Shown here one piece after another: positions 18,447 to 27,302 of a stretch of DNA of 64,000 nt (positions are counted from its first letter, which is position 1; every line of letters starts with the position of its first letter). The notes beneath the pieces are model-generated. The model did not search any database. It saw only the letters and a list, made by a program, of their open reading frames with translations, and was not told the DNA's origin. Both the position numbers and the translations under genes were made by a program. The stretch is taken from positions 248,159 to 312,158 of the forward strand of contig NZ_AXAJ01000003.1 of NCBI RefSeq assembly GCF_000472445.1. The letters are read 5' to 3'. The DNA comes from Burkholderia sp. WSM2230. GTDB lineage: Bacteria; Pseudomonadota; Gammaproteobacteria; Burkholderiales; Burkholderiaceae.

Positions 18447-19274
18447 TTATTGATGTTGTGCGAGCGGGGTTGCGTCGGTTGGCGCTTCATGAGCGGCATC
18501 GCCCGCTGTGCGACGCGCACTTTCCGAGGAACCGCCGAAGCCCGAGGCCGCGTCTGCACACGCGTCTTTGTCCGTCGCGTCGCCGAGCACGGCCGCGAAC
18601 ATGGCCAGTTGCGACGCATCGGGCAGCGGCGCCTTGAGCGCGGCGACCATCAGCGAGGCGAGGCGGGCGATCAGCTGCAGGTCATTCATCGTTTTGCCCT
18701 GCGAGAACTCCGCGATCAGGCTCTCGGTGTCGGCGCCCGCGAGCACGCCCGACAACGCGCCGATTGCGAAGTGCAGGCGCCAGCCCAATTCCTCGCGTGG
18801 CAGATGCGGCAGCGCGCGCTGGAACGCATCGAAAAAACGCACGGCGACCGACGCATAATGCGCGTTCAGAAAGTCGCGAATGAATGCCGACGGGTCCGTG
18901 TACGCGCGGCCCAGCAAGCGCAGGAACGCCTTGCCGCCGACGCGCGGATCGCGCGAGAGCCGCAGCGCCGGAATGAACATCGCGCCGAGCACGTGCTCGC
19001 AGGTCAGCCGCTCGCCGAGCATCTGGTCGAAGCGGTCGAGCAGCTTGACCCGCTCTTCGTTGAGGCGGTCGAGTCGGCGCGACAGCATCGAGTGAATCAG
19101 CGATTCCTTGCTGCCGAAGTGATAGTTGACCGCCGCGAGATTGACTTCGGCGCGCGAAGTGATCTGCCGCAGCGACATGGCCTCATATCCGCAATCGATG
19201 AAGAGCGTCTCAGCGGCGTCGAGGATGCGTGACTTCGTATCGCCGGCGTGCCGGCTCGTTGTGCGACCTGCCAT
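18447..19274 (-). CDS. TetR-family transcriptional regulator (PsrA/FadR-like role)
   Basis: 275-residue regulator. The N-terminal helix-turn-helix is typical (TKSRILDAAETLFIDCGYEAMSLRQITSRAEVNLAAVNYHFGSKESL, split by the usual turn). The C-terminal ligand domain is helical, with a low-complexity Ala/Ser/Asp tail. It sits 65 bases upstream of fadE in the same orientation, so control of the beta-oxidation genes by fatty acyl-CoA is likely, as for PsrA in relatives. ATG at 19274 with GGGAGA upstream; a longer frame from 19310 lacks a ribosome binding site. Confidence 0.88.
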   Translation of the reverse strand: MAGRTTSRHAGDTKSRILDAAETLFIDCGYEAMSLRQITSRAEVNLAAVNYHFGSKESLIHSMLSRRLDRLNEERVKLLDRFDQMLGERLTCEHVLGAMFIPALRLSRDPRVGGKAFLRLLGRAYTDPSAFIRDFLNAHYASVAVRFFDAFQRALPHLPREELGWRLHFAIGALSGVLAGADTESLIAEFSQGKTMNDLQLIARLASLMVAALKAPLPDASQLAMFAAVLGDATDKDACADAASGFGGSSESARRTAGDAAHEAPTDATPLAQHQ

Positions 19275-19646
19275 GTTGCGTCTCCCAGTTGCCGGGCGCC
19301 CGGCCCGCAAACAGGCGATTCAAATGTTGATTTGAAACAGCCGTTTTTTTCAGGATAAGAAGGATGGTGAAGGTGAGCAAGGGTTGGTTGTCGATTAACT
19401 CCTCTAGGGGACCTGAAGCCTGGCGCACAATTCGCGCGTGCAAAAACAGCGTGTCAAAACAAAAAGGCCGTTCCGACGAATCGGAACGGCCTCGTATGAA
19501 TGATGTCTGGTTTGGCCCTGCGCTCATGCGCTTGTGTAAGTCGGCATGGTCTTCATGCCGCGGCGGTTCTGGCCGCCTTTGCGCTTATTGTGCCCGATAA
19601 CCGCGCGGCGAAACAGCTGTTTGCTTCAAACGCCTGAAGCTCTCCT
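19275..19646. other. Intergenic region between TetR and MFS genes
   Basis: About 370 bases without a real gene. It contains the terminator above, and the TetR promoter must lie in the AT-rich stretch 19320-19400. Short frames on either strand look spurious. The 150 bases between the MFS stop and the terminator have room for a small RNA but no visible conserved feature. Confidence 0.4.
19464..19495 (-). terminator. Strong rho-independent terminator
   Basis: Near-perfect hairpin, GGCCGTTCCGA stem with a 4-base loop (about 19470-19495), followed on the minus strand by TTTTT-G-TTTT. It ends leftward transcription about 150 bases after the MFS transporter stop and about 190 bases before the TetR start, so it insulates the fad regulator. 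Confidence 0.8.
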
Positions 19647-20882
19647 TTAAACGGGGCGGCTTTGCACGTGTTCGCCGACGTGCGCCGCCGACTGCGTCAT
19701 GTCGATGCCGCGGCGCTCGCGGCTAAACGGAATCAGCGCGCAGATCACGAGCGCGACGACGCCGATCACGACCGCCATCACTAGCGCATAGTTGTTGCCG
19801 TGCGCTTCGGCGGCGCTCGCCTGCAGCGGCCCGTTCACGGACGCGATCAGATTGCCCAGCTGATACACGAGACCCGGAAACGTCGCGCGGATTTCATCGG
19901 GCGAGATCTCGTTCAGGTGGACCGGAATCACGCCCCACGCGCCCTGCACGGAGATCTGCATCAGGAACGCACCCACCGCGAGCAGTACCGGCGTGCTCGA
20001 AAAAGCCCATAGCGGCAGCACCGGCAACGCGATCAGCGCGGAAATGAAAATGGCGCGCTTGCGCCCGATCTTCTCCGACAACATGCCGAAAAAGAGCCCG
20101 CCGCAGATCGCGCCGATGTTCAGCGTGATGGTGATGAGCGACACCGTATGGGCGTCGAACTGATGCTGCACGCGCAGGAAAGTCGGGTACAGGTCCTGGG
20201 ACCCGTGCGAGAAGAAGTTGAACGCGGTCATCAGCACGATCGCGTAGAGCGACAGCTTGACGTTCTGCTTCAAGGTGGCGACGAGGCCGGGACGCGCCTG
20301 CTTCTCGAGCGTTCTGAAGGCCGGCGACTCCGGCACATGCGCGCGGATGTACAGCACCAGCAGCGCGGGCAGTACGCCGACGAAGAACATGCCGCGCCAG
20401 CCGATGTATTGATAGAACACACCGAACACCACCGACGCGAGCAGGTAGCCGCTCGGATAGCCGGCTTGCAGCAGGCCCGACACGATGCCGCGCGATTTGG
20501 GCGGCACCGTCTCCATGGTCAGGGCGCCGCCTACGCCCCATTCGCCGCCCATCGCAATGCCGAAGAGCGCGCGCAACACGAGCAGCGTGGCAAGGTTCGG
20601 CGAGAAGCCCGAGAGCAGTTCGAGCAGCGAGAAGCACGCGATGTTGACCATCAACGTAGGCCGGCGGCCGTAGCGGTCCGCGAGCCAGCCGAAAATCAGC
20701 GCGCCGAGCGGACGCATCATCAGCGTCAACATAATGCCGAATGCGACTTCAGGGATTTTCGTATTGAATTCGGCCGCAATATCTTTCAATACGAACACCA
20801 TCAGAAAGAAATCGAATGCGTCGAGTGTCCAGCCAAGATAGGCGGCGATCGTGACGTTTCTCTGTTCCCGTGTCCAGCTCAT
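19647..20882 (-). CDS. MFS transporter, metabolite:H+ symporter type
   Basis: 411-residue transporter with about 12 membrane segments. Typical motifs are GWLADRYGRRPTLM between helices 2 and 3 and GMLSEKIGRKRA between 8 and 9. WTLDAFDFFLMVFVLKDIA near the start and ALFGIAMGGEWGVGGAL are characteristic of the sialate/carboxylate (NanT, shikimate, JEN-like) branch, so a small organic acid is the likely cargo. ATG at 20882 with GGAGAG upstream. Not obviously linked to the fad genes, from which it is separated by a terminator. Confidence 0.85.
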   Translation of the reverse strand: MSWTREQRNVTIAAYLGWTLDAFDFFLMVFVLKDIAAEFNTKIPEVAFGIMLTLMMRPLGALIFGWLADRYGRRPTLMVNIACFSLLELLSGFSPNLATLLVLRALFGIAMGGEWGVGGALTMETVPPKSRGIVSGLLQAGYPSGYLLASVVFGVFYQYIGWRGMFFVGVLPALLVLYIRAHVPESPAFRTLEKQARPGLVATLKQNVKLSLYAIVLMTAFNFFSHGSQDLYPTFLRVQHQFDAHTVSLITITLNIGAICGGLFFGMLSEKIGRKRAIFISALIALPVLPLWAFSSTPVLLAVGAFLMQISVQGAWGVIPVHLNEISPDEIRATFPGLVYQLGNLIASVNGPLQASAAEAHGNNYALVMAVVIGVVALVICALIPFSRERRGIDMTQSAAHVGEHVQSRPV

Positions 20883-21283
20883 GTGTTTACTCTCCTCGTG
20901 TCTGCTCAGCCTTCAATAAGCCGCGTGCGATACAAAAGTGCCGGCACGCCCGTCCGGCGACGTTTTGAGCGCGAGTGTACGCCCACCTTTAAGCGGCTGC
21001 AGGAATCAGCGCAGCGTGATCAGTGTTAATCCCTGGAGCAAATGGCGTGCTGAATGCGCCGCTAAAGCAGGATGTCGGTTTAATGTAATGTTTGTATTGG
21101 CAATGTTTGCTAAAGCGTTTGCACTATGTAATGAAAATGCACTGCCTCAAGCTGTCGGATCCGGTCGAAATGACTTCGCCATTTTGCGTAGTCGTGCCGG
21201 CTTTTCCGGTTTACCGCAGCCGAACGGTAGAATGCAATCGACCCCCACTGTCCGCATCCGCGAATGGATGAGCCGGAAACGCG
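20883..21283. other. Divergent intergenic region between MFS and REC-kinase genes
   Basis: 400 bases without a gene. Bases 21000-21160 are AT-rich with several TAATG/TTTG steps and probably carry the promoters of both flanking genes. I found no clear operator or hairpin. Confidence 0.35.
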
Positions 21284-22480
21284 ATGAGCGAAACCACACA
21301 AGCTGCAACCCAGGCTGCAACCCAGGCCACCGTGCCAGCGCCGTTCTCGGTCCTCTTCGTCGATGACGATGAAATGTCGCGCAACCACTTCGCGCGGGCC
21401 GTCCGAGACGATTACCGCGTGCACCTCGCGCGCGACGCGGATGAAGCGATGGCGCTGCTGCATGACCTGGGTCCGGAAATCGCAGTGCTCATCACCGACT
21501 TTCGCATGCCGGGCCGAGACGGCGGCCATCTGCTGCGCGAAGTGGCGAACCTGTATCCGCAGATCGTGCGCATTCTCGTGACCGCGTATGCCGACAAGGA
21601 CATGCTGCTGCAAACCTTCAATACGGCCGACCTGTACCGCATACTCGAAAAGCCGCTTCGCGTGGAGTCGGTGCGCGACGTGCTGAGGCAGGCGGTGGCG
21701 CGCTACGCTGAACGGGAAACGCGCCAGCAGCGGCTGCTCGCCATGGACGAGACCCTCGCGTTCCTCGCTCACGAACTGAATACGCCGCTGGCCGCAATCT
21801 CGCTCTTTGCGCGCTCGGTCGAAAACGACGTCGCGCAGGAATACGATCCGCAGCGTCAGCGGGAGATCGGTCTTGCGGCGACCTCCATGCTCAATAACGC
21901 GCAGTACTGCCTGACGCTGATCTCGTCGTTCTGGGCGACGGTGCACAAGAGCGGCGGACAGCCGCCGGCGCCGGGCAGCGCGGCGCGCGAAGTGAAGGCG
22001 ACGCGTCTGATCGCGACCCTGCTCGATTCGTATCCGTTTGCCGGAGCGCAGCGCGAATGGGTGGAGCTCGAAGTGCGCGGCGATTTCGTCGTTCACGCCA
22101 TGCCCAATTGCGTCGCGCTGGTCCTCTCTTCACTGATCTCGAATGCGTTGCGCGCGCTCGAAGCTTGCCAGGCGCCTTCGCTGCGCATCGAGGTGACGAG
22201 CGAACCGGAACCGGCAATTTGCCTGCACGACAATGGGCCGGGTATCGAACCGGAGATCAAGGCGCGTCTACTGCTCGATCCGGTGACGACGCACGCCGGC
22301 CGTGGCGGCCACGGCATGGGCATGATTTTCTGCAACCGCATCATGCAGTCGTTCGGTGGCGGCCTGCGCATCGAATCGACGTTAGGCGAGGGCACCACCG
22401 TGACGATGCGTTTTCCCGCGCCAAGAGGCCGCTTGCACGACAGCGCCGGCGAACCGGCACCGGACAGCCGCGCCGCCTGA
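21284..22480 (+). CDS. Response regulator-histidine kinase hybrid (REC then HK)
   Basis: 398-residue soluble protein in reversed order: a CheY-like receiver (about 22-135, acceptor Asp72 in VLITDFRMPG, Lys in LEKPL), then a kinase with H-box FLAHELNTPL (His163) and an ATP-binding domain with HDNGPGIEP and GRGGHGMGM. No membrane segment. It can take a phosphate on its receiver and respond through its kinase. Tail-to-tail with the CqsS-like kinase, 29 bases apart, so the two probably form one phosphorelay. The N-terminus has short TQAA repeats. Start ATG at 21284; the ribosome binding site is weak. Confidence 0.9.
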   Translation: MSETTQAATQAATQATVPAPFSVLFVDDDEMSRNHFARAVRDDYRVHLARDADEAMALLHDLGPEIAVLITDFRMPGRDGGHLLREVANLYPQIVRILVTAYADKDMLLQTFNTADLYRILEKPLRVESVRDVLRQAVARYAERETRQQRLLAMDETLAFLAHELNTPLAAISLFARSVENDVAQEYDPQRQREIGLAATSMLNNAQYCLTLISSFWATVHKSGGQPPAPGSAAREVKATRLIATLLDSYPFAGAQREWVELEVRGDFVVHAMPNCVALVLSSLISNALRALEACQAPSLRIEVTSEPEPAICLHDNGPGIEPEIKARLLLDPVTTHAGRGGHGMGMIFCNRIMQSFGGGLRIESTLGEGTTVTMRFPAPRGRLHDSAGEPAPDSRAA

Positions 22481-22509
22481 GCGCGGCGCCACGAGCCGAA
22501 GGCTTTTCC

Positions 22510-25185
22510 TTAATGCTCGCGCATTGCGAGCCCGCTCGTGCTTGCCGATGCCGGCTCGCCCGGTGGTCGCTGCGGTCCCGGCCGGTCTGCTCGCGCGCTC
22601 GCGGACTCGAAATAGCGATACAGCGCTTCGGTCGAGCGCTCGCCGAGCTCGCCGATCCGTTCCAGCCAGTCAGGCTCGGTGGGCCAAGTGCCTTCCAGTG
22701 TGCGCGGATAGATCTGCCGCGTGAATTCGTGCAGCGCTCTTGCGCCGAGGTTTCCGCTCGCGCCGAGCAGCAGATGCAGCGCGCCGTGCGCGGCGTCGAG
22801 GTCGCCCGCCGCGGCGTGCGCACGTAGCTGCGCAATCAGCGCGCGGAGCTGCTCGATGCCGCCGGCGAACGATTCGTCGACGAGGCCCAGCGCGGCCAGT
22901 TCTTCGAGGTGGTGTGTGTCGAGCAAATCGCTTTGCCCGGCCATGACGGTCGGCTCGGTGTCGCCGGCCGGGTGCAGCTGCGCCGCCAACGCAGCGGGAC
23001 CGGCTGACGCCGACGGGCCAGACGCCGACCCCGACACCAGCCCCGGCGCGGGCCGCGCCGTGCCCGCTGTGCCGCCGTCGGCACTGTCGCCGTGCTGCGC
23101 GAACTGCCTTGTCAGGCACGCATACAACGAGCCGACCTGCACGGGCTTGACCAGCACCTCGTTCATGCCCACGCTCAGGCATGCCTGCACCGAGCCGATA
23201 TCCGCCTGGCTCGTCAACGCGATGACCGGCACGCCGGCATAGGCATCGGTGCGCGCGCGAATCGCCGCCGCCGTGTCGAGGCCGCCCATGCCAGGCATGT
23301 TCATGTCCACCACGATCGCGTCGATGGCGAGCCCTTCGTCGAGCCGCTCGAGCACCGCCTGTCCATGTTCGGCTTCGACGACGCTTGCTCCGAAGCGCTC
23401 CAGATACGCTTTGGCGACGAGCCGGCTGTAGGTGTCGTCGTCGGCGACGAGAATCGACTTGCCGGAGAAGTCGTCGAAGCGCTGGTTCAGATGGCGCCGG
23501 TTGCCGTTCTCGAAGAGCGCCTGCAGCGACGCCAACAGTTCCATCACGCTGCACGACTTGCTGATCATGTCGTCCATGCCGGCGCGCCGCGCCAGCACTC
23601 GCGCGACGTTGCCCGGCTCTGACGTGTAGGCGGCGACGAGCACGTTCGAGTTCGGATGATCGCGGTCGGCGCGCAACTGCTCCGTGGCCGTATAGCCGTC
23701 GAGCACGGGCATGTTGAGGTCCATCAGCACGAGGTCATAAGCTGTTGCCTCGCGCAACATTGTCAATGCGACCAGGCCGTTTTCCGCCTCGCTCACCTCG
23801 GCGCCCACCCTGGACAGGGTGCGCCGCGTGCGCGCGCGCTGCGCGGCGTCGTCATCGGCGAGAAGAATGCGTTTGCCGTTGAGCAAGGCCGTGGCACGCT
23901 CGAGCACCGCGCGCTCGTGCGCGGCCACCTCGCTTTCGGTGACGGGCGGAAACTGCAGCGTGAACTGTGTGAACTTGCCCGGCTCCGACTTGCACGAGAT
24001 GCTGCCGCCGAACGCGCGCATCGCGCGCTGACAGTAGGCGAGCCCGAGTCCCGTACCGGCCGAGTTTCCCGCGGTTCGAAACGGTTCGAACAGATGCGGC
24101 AGAATCTCCGGCGCGATGCCGCTGCCCGTATCGCGCACAGCGACCGAGTGCCGGTCCACGGTGAGCGTGAGCGTTGCCGAAGCAAGCGGCGCAATGTGAT
24201 GCAGCGCGTTCTTGATCAGGTTGAAGAGGGTGAACAGGTAGACCGTTTCGTCGACCTTGAAGGTGAAATCTTCCAGCACCACGAGGCGGACCTTGCCGCG
24301 TTCCTTTTTATCTGCGAAGCCGTATTCGTCGAGCGCCTTGCGCGTGGTTGCCGCTGCGCTCAGATAGGAGAGCGAGTCCGAGCGGATCTGTTTCGCGCTG
24401 ACTTCGTCGAGCGTCATGGCGATCACCCGCAGGCCGCGCTCGATCGACAACTGTCCGTGCGCGAGATGCCGGTACAGCAGGGCCGGGCCCGCGCCCGACA
24501 GCGCGGGCGCGCGTCCCGCTCCGGTAAGGGCGGGCAGCGTTTCTTCGACGCGATCGAGCACGTGCTTTAACTGGCTGAGCGGGTTGCGCATTTCATGCGC
24601 GATGGAACCGGCGAGCGCCTGCAGCGCGCGGTTTTTCTCGACGAAGATGCGGCCCTTGCTGATCGCATGCGCGAACGCCATGCTGCACAACACGACGACC
24701 GGCAGCACCGCGAGGTCCGACTGATTCGCGGTGCTGAGCACAATGGGAGCCGGCGCGCTGGCTACCGCAGCCAGCGCGCCGGAGAGCATGCCGATGCCGA
24801 TACAGCCCATCAGCAGGAAGGGATTGTCGATGCACAACGCCATGATGAAAATCATCATGACCTCGGTCATCATCCACATGGTGGAGAACGAATTTCTGAT
24901 CGCGAGGAACGTGCACACGAACGGCAGCACGTAGATCAGACACACATGCCAGTAAATCAGCAGGTACGCGTTGAACCGTTTCGGCCAGCGCGCCTGGAAG
25001 ATCAATGGAATACAGATGATCGCCGCGCTCAGGCGCAATGGCAGGTTGTCGTACGGCTGCGGCAGGATGTAAGTCCACACCAGATAATAGACGGGGTGGC
25101 ACACGAGGCCGAGTACGCCTCCCCATCGGATTGCAAACCGGCTTCGTTCCAGCACGTCCTGCATGCTTTCGCGCGGTATGATCAT
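22510..25185 (-). CDS. CqsS-like hybrid membrane histidine kinase with two receivers and Hpt
   Basis: 891-residue sensor. Residues about 20-175 hold roughly six membrane helices (with FLAIRNSFSTMWMM between), as in CqsS/LqsS receptors for alpha-hydroxyketone signals. The H-box is GSIAHEMRNPLSQLKH (His197) and the ATPase has RDTGSGIAPE and GTGLGLAYC. Receiver 1 has Asp489 in LVLMDLNMP, receiver 2 Asp627 in IVVDMNMP. A C-terminal Hpt segment has LHLLLGASGNLGA (His804). CqsS normally has one receiver and no Hpt, so this is a longer relay. GGAGG precedes the ATG at 25185. In operon with the upstream oxidoreductase (28-base gap). Confidence 0.88.
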   Translation of the reverse strand: MIIPRESMQDVLERSRFAIRWGGVLGLVCHPVYYLVWTYILPQPYDNLPLRLSAAIICIPLIFQARWPKRFNAYLLIYWHVCLIYVLPFVCTFLAIRNSFSTMWMMTEVMMIFIMALCIDNPFLLMGCIGIGMLSGALAAVASAPAPIVLSTANQSDLAVLPVVVLCSMAFAHAISKGRIFVEKNRALQALAGSIAHEMRNPLSQLKHVLDRVEETLPALTGAGRAPALSGAGPALLYRHLAHGQLSIERGLRVIAMTLDEVSAKQIRSDSLSYLSAAATTRKALDEYGFADKKERGKVRLVVLEDFTFKVDETVYLFTLFNLIKNALHHIAPLASATLTLTVDRHSVAVRDTGSGIAPEILPHLFEPFRTAGNSAGTGLGLAYCQRAMRAFGGSISCKSEPGKFTQFTLQFPPVTESEVAAHERAVLERATALLNGKRILLADDDAAQRARTRRTLSRVGAEVSEAENGLVALTMLREATAYDLVLMDLNMPVLDGYTATEQLRADRDHPNSNVLVAAYTSEPGNVARVLARRAGMDDMISKSCSVMELLASLQALFENGNRRHLNQRFDDFSGKSILVADDDTYSRLVAKAYLERFGASVVEAEHGQAVLERLDEGLAIDAIVVDMNMPGMGGLDTAAAIRARTDAYAGVPVIALTSQADIGSVQACLSVGMNEVLVKPVQVGSLYACLTRQFAQHGDSADGGTAGTARPAPGLVSGSASGPSASAGPAALAAQLHPAGDTEPTVMAGQSDLLDTHHLEELAALGLVDESFAGGIEQLRALIAQLRAHAAAGDLDAAHGALHLLLGASGNLGARALHEFTRQIYPRTLEGTWPTEPDWLERIGELGERSTEALYRYFESASARADRPGPQRPPGEPASASTSGLAMREH

Positions 25186-25213
25186 CTGGCCTCCAGTGAC
25201 ATTGACGACCCGG

Positions 25214-26428
25214 TCAATTCATATTTGCGGTCACGCCCAGATCGAGGTTGATCGCCGAGCCGTCCTTGCCGTGAAAAGGTCCGACCGAGAATCCGTACTT
25301 TTTCAACAGGCCGTGAGTATAGGACACGGACCATACGGGCGGGCTGCCGATGATGAAGTCGGAAGCGATACCTTCCTGCCAGGCGGCATAGCCCTCGGCG
25401 AAACAGGTATAGCAGTCGCGCGTGCTCGGCAGCCTGAACGGGAAGCGTGAATCGAGGCCGGCCGGCCCGCGTGCGAAACATTCAATATATAGCGTATGTC
25501 CGCGAGACGCGAGTTCCGCCTCCACGCTCGCGGCGCGCGGATGCGAGTCGTCGATCCAGAAGCGCGCCCGCTTCAGATCGGCGGCGGTGAGATAAGGCAC
25601 GCTGGTGCTGCTCGCGAGGATCGCGCCGTCGAACTGCGGCAAGGGCTTGTCGGGGCTGAAGGTATGAATCGACACCCTGGTGTGGCCGAGCAGGTCGGCC
25701 GCCATCAGCTCCCGCGCCTGGTCCGCCAGCAGGTTGACCTTGTCCGGCAAGTCGATCAGCACCAGTTCGCGCGGCGTTTCCTTATAGAGCAGGTACTTTG
25801 CCACCGTCGTGCCGAGCCGTCCCGCCGCGCCGAAGAGCGCGAGCTTCATGTTGCCGAATTCGATATCAAGCTCATTGCAGCAGTGAATCGCCCAGTCTTT
25901 CAGCATGGCCGCGGTCGCCGCGTGGCCCGTGGTGATGTAGGGCGGCCTGGTCTGCCGCGGCAGCGCCCCATAGTTGCACGCGTACGGCGTGGAGGCGCCC
26001 ATTGCGACCATGTTCAGTCCGGCCTGCTTCGCCAGTTCCAGCGCGGGGAAAAATTGCGTTTCGCGAAACCGCTTGATGCCGCGCGGGCTGCCGAGCCAAA
26101 GCTCGAGCGGCACCGGGCATGCAATGTTTGCGCCGATCATCTGCGAGCCCAGATAGATCGGCGAGGCAATGAACGGGCTGGTGCGCCAGAGTTCTTCCTC
26201 GAATGACTCGTTTCTGGTCTTTACGTTGTGAAAGGAGAAAGAAAGCGTATCCCAGTCCGTAGCGTGAAAGAGAAAGCCGATCCCACCCTGGCCCGCCGGC
26301 AGACTGTCGCGAATCTGCTCCGGATGGATCATGTGCCTGAGTGTCAGCGGCGCACCGGCGGGGTGCAGCCTCGGAGTGCTGCGCCCGTCGTCGCCGGTCG
26401 ATCGTTCGTTGTAAAGAGACGTTCCCAT
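25214..26428 (-). CDS. NAD(P)-binding dehydrogenase, COG5322 / acyl-reductase-like
   Basis: 404-residue soluble enzyme. A Rossmann motif LFGAAGRLGTTVAKYLL lies at about residues 200-216 and is preceded by ITTGHAATAAM, similar in place to the TTGN-type segment of acyl-ACP reductases and 'predicted amino acid dehydrogenases' (COG5322). Cys residues in YNYGAL-proximal and DCYTCFAEG segments could be catalytic. The exact reaction is unknown. It is the first gene of the operon with the CqsS-like kinase, which suggests a role in making or altering the signal, but that is inference. ATG at 26428 with AAGGAAA upstream. Confidence 0.6.
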   Translation of the reverse strand: MGTSLYNERSTGDDGRSTPRLHPAGAPLTLRHMIHPEQIRDSLPAGQGGIGFLFHATDWDTLSFSFHNVKTRNESFEEELWRTSPFIASPIYLGSQMIGANIACPVPLELWLGSPRGIKRFRETQFFPALELAKQAGLNMVAMGASTPYACNYGALPRQTRPPYITTGHAATAAMLKDWAIHCCNELDIEFGNMKLALFGAAGRLGTTVAKYLLYKETPRELVLIDLPDKVNLLADQARELMAADLLGHTRVSIHTFSPDKPLPQFDGAILASSTSVPYLTAADLKRARFWIDDSHPRAASVEAELASRGHTLYIECFARGPAGLDSRFPFRLPSTRDCYTCFAEGYAAWQEGIASDFIIGSPPVWSVSYTHGLLKKYGFSVGPFHGKDGSAINLDLGVTANMN

Positions 26429-26706
26429 TTTGGTTTTTCCTTTGGTCCTTTAGTTGACCCGCGCTGCGAGTCAGCGCGGCTTCGCCAGCCGGCATTGGCC
26501 GGCGATCCATCAACTCTAGAGAAATCCAATAGTTTTTGTCCGTGTGTTCGTCCGCATCGTCCGCCGGCTGGCGGATAGGGGCTGGTAGGGACATGTAGGA
26601 GCCCGCGGCAGAAATAATTCTTCACGTAATGGAATAACTGCCCGGCGGGACATGTTTGCGCCCATGACAGTGCCGATTTCTCGCAGCTATCCACCACGAG
26701 GCCGCC

Positions 26707-27300
26707 TTGACTTACACGACGATTCAACCCGCCTGGGTCCGCATCTCACACTGGGTCAACGCGCTCGCCGTCATGCTGATGGTGACGAGCGGCTGGCAGA
26801 TCTACAACGCATCGCCGATCTTCGCGGGCTGGCGGTTTCCATCCGCGATCACGCTGGGCGGCTGGCTGGGCGGCGCGTTGCAATGGCACTTCGCGGTCAT
26901 GTGGATGCTGGTCGCGAACTTCATCGTCTATGTCGGGCTCAATCTTGCTTCGGGCCGCTTGCAGCGAAAACTCCTGCCCGTGAGCTTGCGCTCGCTTGCG
27001 AGCGACCTCGCCGCCGCACTGCGCGGCAAGCTCGGGCACGAGGACCTGTCGCGCTATAACGCGGTGCAGAAGTTCGCCTATCTCGTAGTGATCGCAGATA
27101 TCGCGCTTGTGATCGTGTCGGGGCTCGCCATCTGGAAGTCCGTGCAGTTCCCACTGCTGCGCACGCTGATGGGCGGCTACGACAACGCGCGAGTCGTGCA
27201 TTTCGCGGCGATGAGCGTGCTGGTCGCATTCTTCGCCGTGCATCTGGCGATGGTCGCGCTCGTGCCGCGCTCGCTTCTCGTGATGATCCGGGGGCGTTGA
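26707..27300 (+). CDS. Cytochrome b561-type membrane protein
   Basis: 197-residue integral membrane protein with about four to five helices. Histidines for heme b are in RISHWVNALAV (helix 1), WHFAVMWML (helix 2) and the last helices (VVHFAAMSV, FFAVHLAMV). Likely passes electrons between the quinone pool and the periplasmic molybdoenzyme encoded next, like YedZ-type partners. Start TTG at 26707 with GAGG upstream. The stop is separated by 2 bases from the next ATG, so the pair is co-translated. Confidence 0.85.
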   Translation: MTYTTIQPAWVRISHWVNALAVMLMVTSGWQIYNASPIFAGWRFPSAITLGGWLGGALQWHFAVMWMLVANFIVYVGLNLASGRLQRKLLPVSLRSLASDLAAALRGKLGHEDLSRYNAVQKFAYLVVIADIALVIVSGLAIWKSVQFPLLRTLMGGYDNARVVHFAAMSVLVAFFAVHLAMVALVPRSLLVMIRGR

Positions 27301-27302
27301 TC

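Noticed and set aside
19364..19600. Frame through the terminator between TetR and MFS
   Set aside because: It reads through a strong hairpin and has no conserved content.
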